Positions 60,862-64,000 of a stretch of DNA of 64,000 bases are shown here, in pieces. The first letter of the stretch is position 1, and each line of letters starts with the position of its first letter. The notes beneath the pieces were generated by a model. It did no database searches. It worked only from the letters and a program-made list of their open reading frames with translations, and was not told the DNA's origin. This stretch comes from CBFDBF01 sp050304615 (GTDB lineage: Bacteria; Pseudomonadota; Gammaproteobacteria; Chromatiales; Chromatiaceae). The stretch spans positions 62,001 to 126,000 of the forward strand of contig JBNLDW010000007.1 in assembly GCA_050304615.1 (NCBI GenBank), in the 5' to 3' direction. The position numbers and the translations under genes were made by a program.

Positions 60862-61964
60862 CAGGTATCCTGCCGTTCAAAATCGATCCTCGGATCTACC
60901 AGGGTATAGGTCAGATCGCCGACAAGATTCATCAGTAGCCCAAGCAGAGAGAAAAGGAAGAGCGTGCCAAACATTACCGGGTAGTCTCTTTTAAATGCTG
61001 CTTCAAAGCCGAGTAGTCCCAGGCCGTCGAGGCTGAAGATGATCTCAATCAGTAGTGAGCTAGTAAACAGTATGCCGATAAATGCTGCGGGAAATCCGGC
61101 GATAACAATCAGCATGGCGTTGCGAAATACATGGCCCAGCATAACCCGGCGTTCTGTCAGCCCCTTGGCCCGCGCAGTGGTTACATACTGCTGATTGATC
61201 TGATCAAGAAAGGAGTTCTTCGTCAGCATGGTCAGGGTGGCAAAACCACCAATGGCCATAGCGGTTATAGGTAGCACCATATGCCACAGATAGTCGGCTA
61301 TTTTTGCTGGCCAGGATAGGGTGTCCCAGTTCTCGGAGGTTAGCCCGGCCAACGGGAACCAGTCGAGGTAACTGCCGCCGGCAAACAGCAGCAGCAGGAA
61401 TACCGCGAACAGAAAGCTGGGGATGGCGGTGCCAATAATTATGGCCACACTTGTCCATACATCAAATGGAGAGCCATCACGGGTGGCCTTGAGGATGCCT
61501 AGGGGTATGCTTATCAGATAGACCAGCAGGGTGGTCCAGATGCCGAGGGATATCGATACCGGCATCTTATCTATTACCAGATCAACTACGCTCCGGTCTT
61601 GAAAAAAGCTGTCGCCAAAGTCTAACTGGATATAATTTTTCAGCATATCAAAGAAACGTATATGCATAGGCTTATCAAACCCAAACTGTTTCTCCAGGCT
61701 CTTGATGAATTCCGGGTCAAGCCCTTGCGCCCCACGGTATTTGCCGGTCGCACCTGCGGCGTTAGAAGCGTTATTTTGGAGATTCTCTCCGGCACCGCCC
61801 TGAGTTACACGGGTGGTGATATCTGCGCCATGACCTGTCAGGTTGGCAATCACCTGTTCCACTGGCCCACCCGGCGCCGCCTGTATGACCAAAAAGTTGA
61901 TCAGCATTATTAGCAGCAGGGTCGGGATGATCAGCAGTAGCCGTCTGACAATATATGCGCCCAT
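60861..61964 (-). CDS. yejB: Oligopeptide ABC transporter permease YejB
   Basis: 367-residue DppB-type permease. N-terminal anchor YIVRRLLLIIPTLLLIMLINFLVIQAAPGGPVEQ and the EAA-loop YVTTARAKGLTERRVMLGHVFRNAML are conserved. The longer periplasmic insertion after the first helix (residues ~35-90, with KYRGAQGLDPEFIKSLEKQFGFD) is typical of YejB. Overlaps yejA and yejE by one base each. Confidence 0.96.
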   Translation of the reverse strand: MGAYIVRRLLLIIPTLLLIMLINFLVIQAAPGGPVEQVIANLTGHGADITTRVTQGGAGENLQNNASNAAGATGKYRGAQGLDPEFIKSLEKQFGFDKPMHIRFFDMLKNYIQLDFGDSFFQDRSVVDLVIDKMPVSISLGIWTTLLVYLISIPLGILKATRDGSPFDVWTSVAIIIGTAIPSFLFAVFLLLLFAGGSYLDWFPLAGLTSENWDTLSWPAKIADYLWHMVLPITAMAIGGFATLTMLTKNSFLDQINQQYVTTARAKGLTERRVMLGHVFRNAMLIVIAGFPAAFIGILFTSSLLIEIIFSLDGLGLLGFEAAFKRDYPVMFGTLFLFSLLGLLMNLVGDLTYTLVDPRIDFERQDT

Positions 61965-63964
61965 TATGCTTTACCATCGGCAGATTTGGATTTTCTGAAA
62001 TAACGTTTTAGCATCCAGCCGCCAAGGAGTAAAACCGCAAGTAGCAGCCACCAGGGTCGCTCTGTCGGCGGACTTTCTTGCCCTGCGTCTTCCAGTTTAC
62101 GTCCCTGAAGTGCAGACTCCAGTGCGGCAGCCTTGTCCGCATCAAACCACCAGCGAGAGATCATCACGCCATCTTTGAGGGGCACATCCGGGCGGTCAAA
62201 TTTATCCCAATAGAGGATGCGGTCTGCCGACAGATGCCAGTTGGGCACTACATAAAAGCCGAACAGCAGCAGCCGATCCAGCACCTTGGCGTAGGCGGTC
62301 AGGGTCTCCCGGTCGGGCGCCTGGATCAGCTTTTCCACGATCTCATCTATTACCGGACTATTTACACCGGCTAGATTGCGTGATCCTTCCGACTTTGCCG
62401 CGCTACTGGTCCAGTAGTTGCGCTGCTCATTGCCGGGATTTTCAGACTGGCCAAAGCCGGAGATGATGGCATCGAAATCAAATGAGCGGATACGGTTGAT
62501 AAATTGTGCGGCGTCTACCAGCCGAATATTTACCCGCATTCCCAGACGCCGCAGGTTACGCACCCATGGCAGCATGATGCGCTCAAAGCCCTTGGAGACC
62601 AGCAGGATCTCAAATTCAAACTGTTGACCACTAGCGTTTACAAGCTTCTGATCTTTTACTTTCCAGCCTGCCTTCGCCAATAGTCTGAATGCCTGACGCA
62701 GATTGTCTCGTGCCCAACCGCTGCCATCGGTTGTAGGGATTGTTATAGGTTGGTTGAATATGCGTTCAGGGATCTGACCACGGTAGCGTTGCAGTATCTC
62801 CAGCTCCCGGCCTTCGGGTAGACCGGTCGCCGCCAGTAACGAGTTGGAGAAATAGCTGTTAGAGCGGGTATATTGGCCAAAGAACAGATTCCTGTTGGTC
62901 CACTCAAAATCAAAGGCCAGACCAACCGCCTCACGTACCAGTGGGTCCGCAAACACCGCACGCCTGGTGTTTAGTACTGTCCCCTGCATCCCCTGTGGGG
63001 CCTGGTGGGCGACACGCTCCTTAATCAGCAGCCCATCTTTTACTACATCAACGTCGTAGTCTAGTGCCCAGGCCTTGGCCTGATTCTCATGGCGGAAGTC
63101 CAGGCGGCCAGACTTTAGGGCGAGGCGGATGGCCGTTACATCACGAAAAAAATCGGTGCGGATATGGGCGAAGTTGTTCTGCCCAACCCGCGCCGGATGA
63201 TCCTTGGCCCAGTAATCGGCAACCCTCTCCTGGAGGACAAAGCGTCCTGCTTCAAATTCCTTGATCCGGTAGGGGCCGCTGCCCAGCGGCGGCTCCAGGG
63301 TAGTCTTGCTGAAATCACGCCCTTCCCAGTAGTGCTTTGGCAGGACTGGAAGCTGTCCAATGATCAGGGGTAGTTCCCTATTGTTGGCCTCACTGAAGCT
63401 GAAGCGTACCCGCAGCCTGTCCAGCCTCTCAACGCTGTTTACACTCGCGTAGTAGAAGCGGTATTGCGGGCTGCCCTTTTCAATCAGGGTATTAAATGTC
63501 CACACCACATCATCGGCAGTGATCGCCTTGCCATCATGCCAGCGCGCCTTTGGGTTAAGGTTGAAGATTACCCATGAGCGATCGTCCGGCCACTCAACTG
63601 TCTGCGCGATCAGTCCATAATTAGTAAACGGCTCATCCGCGCTAGCTATCATCAATGGTTCAATCGAACCGGTTTCCACTGCATCCCCCTTGGCAATATA
63701 GGGGTGGAAGCTGTCGAATGAGGCCTCCTGTACTGGGGCGACCCGAAAGGTGCCACCTACAGGGGCGTTGGGATTTACATAGTCAAAATGTTTGAAATCG
63801 GCAGCGTATTTCGGTGGCTCTCCATACAGGGTGATCGCATGGGATTTATGTACTGCGCCATTGGCGGGCAGGCAGATAAAGATGCTGGCCATACAGGCCG
63901 CACGTAGCACTGCTAACATATAATTATGGATGCTGGTCATGTTGCTGGTAGAGATGAATCCCAT
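61964..63964 (-). CDS. yejA: Periplasmic oligopeptide-binding protein YejA
   Basis: 666-residue family 5 extracellular solute-binding protein with a signal peptide (MLAVLRAACMASIFICLPANGA). Typical stretches: GEPPKYAADFKHFDYVNPNAPVGGTFRVAPV and WVIFNLNPKARWHDGKAITADDVVWTFNTL. An unusual C-terminal hydrophobic helix (WWLLLAVLLLGGWMLKRYFRKSK) suggests it is membrane-anchored rather than free. The start is ATG 63964, 63940 or 63919; none has a clear Shine-Dalgarno. First gene of yejABEF. Confidence 0.93.
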   Translation of the reverse strand: MGFISTSNMTSIHNYMLAVLRAACMASIFICLPANGAVHKSHAITLYGEPPKYAADFKHFDYVNPNAPVGGTFRVAPVQEASFDSFHPYIAKGDAVETGSIEPLMIASADEPFTNYGLIAQTVEWPDDRSWVIFNLNPKARWHDGKAITADDVVWTFNTLIEKGSPQYRFYYASVNSVERLDRLRVRFSFSEANNRELPLIIGQLPVLPKHYWEGRDFSKTTLEPPLGSGPYRIKEFEAGRFVLQERVADYWAKDHPARVGQNNFAHIRTDFFRDVTAIRLALKSGRLDFRHENQAKAWALDYDVDVVKDGLLIKERVAHQAPQGMQGTVLNTRRAVFADPLVREAVGLAFDFEWTNRNLFFGQYTRSNSYFSNSLLAATGLPEGRELEILQRYRGQIPERIFNQPITIPTTDGSGWARDNLRQAFRLLAKAGWKVKDQKLVNASGQQFEFEILLVSKGFERIMLPWVRNLRRLGMRVNIRLVDAAQFINRIRSFDFDAIISGFGQSENPGNEQRNYWTSSAAKSEGSRNLAGVNSPVIDEIVEKLIQAPDRETLTAYAKVLDRLLLFGFYVVPNWHLSADRILYWDKFDRPDVPLKDGVMISRWWFDADKAAALESALQGRKLEDAGQESPPTERPWWLLLAVLLLGGWMLKRYFRKSKSADGKA

Positions 63965-64000
63965 TTCTAATGAACTCTACCACGAGGGAGTAAAGTCGAT

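Overview
The window is chromosomal DNA of a sulfur-oxidising gammaproteobacterium. The main evidence is an almost complete dsr operon of the oxidative type: dsrAB, then the dsrEFH sulfurtransferase that is a hallmark of sulfur oxidisers, dsrC, the membrane complex dsrMKJOP, and dsrN. Housekeeping genes (rep, psd, queA-tgt, bepA, cca, mscL, yejABEF, an LpxL-type acyltransferase) also look gammaproteobacterial. The sequence alone does not fix the genus; free-living and symbiotic Chromatiales/Sedimenticola-like lineages would all fit.

Layout. 1-6.8 kb: rep helicase (3' end outside the window), a LOG-family protein, a DUF2782 protein, an SLC13 transporter with TrkA-C domains and a TRAP transporter membrane pair. 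7-9.8 kb: AT-rich accessory genes for small secreted or membrane proteins, punctuated by two or three integron attC-like sites, so at least part of it is an integrase-less cassette array. 10-12.9 kb: a PAS-type chemoreceptor and a DMT exporter with a structured, terminator-bearing leader. 13-18.3 kb: mostly unrecognised small membrane or secreted genes, plus a YdjM-like protein, a cysteine hydrolase and an encapsulated-ferritin-like gene without a shell gene. 18.4-23.9 kb: psd, then a permease/ATPase/vWA/Sel1 cluster resembling the Tag/PpkA accessory genes of type VI secretion. 24.2-26.2 kb: three unknown genes, one with a V4R-like C-terminus. 26.3-30.7 kb: tRNA-Leu(CAA), queA-tgt, a glycine-zipper lipoprotein, a rhodanese and a lipid A acyltransferase. 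30.6-31.35 kb: a composite dispersed repeat with arms of about 110 bp. 31.5-36 kb: a vWA protein, a membrane protein with a huge Glu-Gln hexanucleotide repeat, and bepA.

36-50 kb is the sulfur region. A leftward cluster (58-aa protein, helical protein, Cas6/Cmx6-like RAMP protein, DsrC paralogue without its cysteines, Fe(II)/2-oxoglutarate oxygenase-like protein, 182-aa unknown) is divergent from the rightward dsr operon, and the two share a promoter region with a perfect 12-bp inverted repeat. DsrAB oxidises persulfidic sulfur carried by DsrC to sulfite, DsrEFH loads DsrC, DsrMKJOP recycles it with electron transfer to the membrane, and DsrN amidates siroheme. dsrL, dsrR and dsrS are not at their usual places. 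50-64 kb: a cyclase-FHA protein, mscL, grxC, a CHAD protein with a ParA ATPase, a minimal S24 peptidase-like protein, cca, a NarX-type kinase with a response regulator interrupted by an in-frame amber codon, and the yejABEF oligopeptide ABC transporter.
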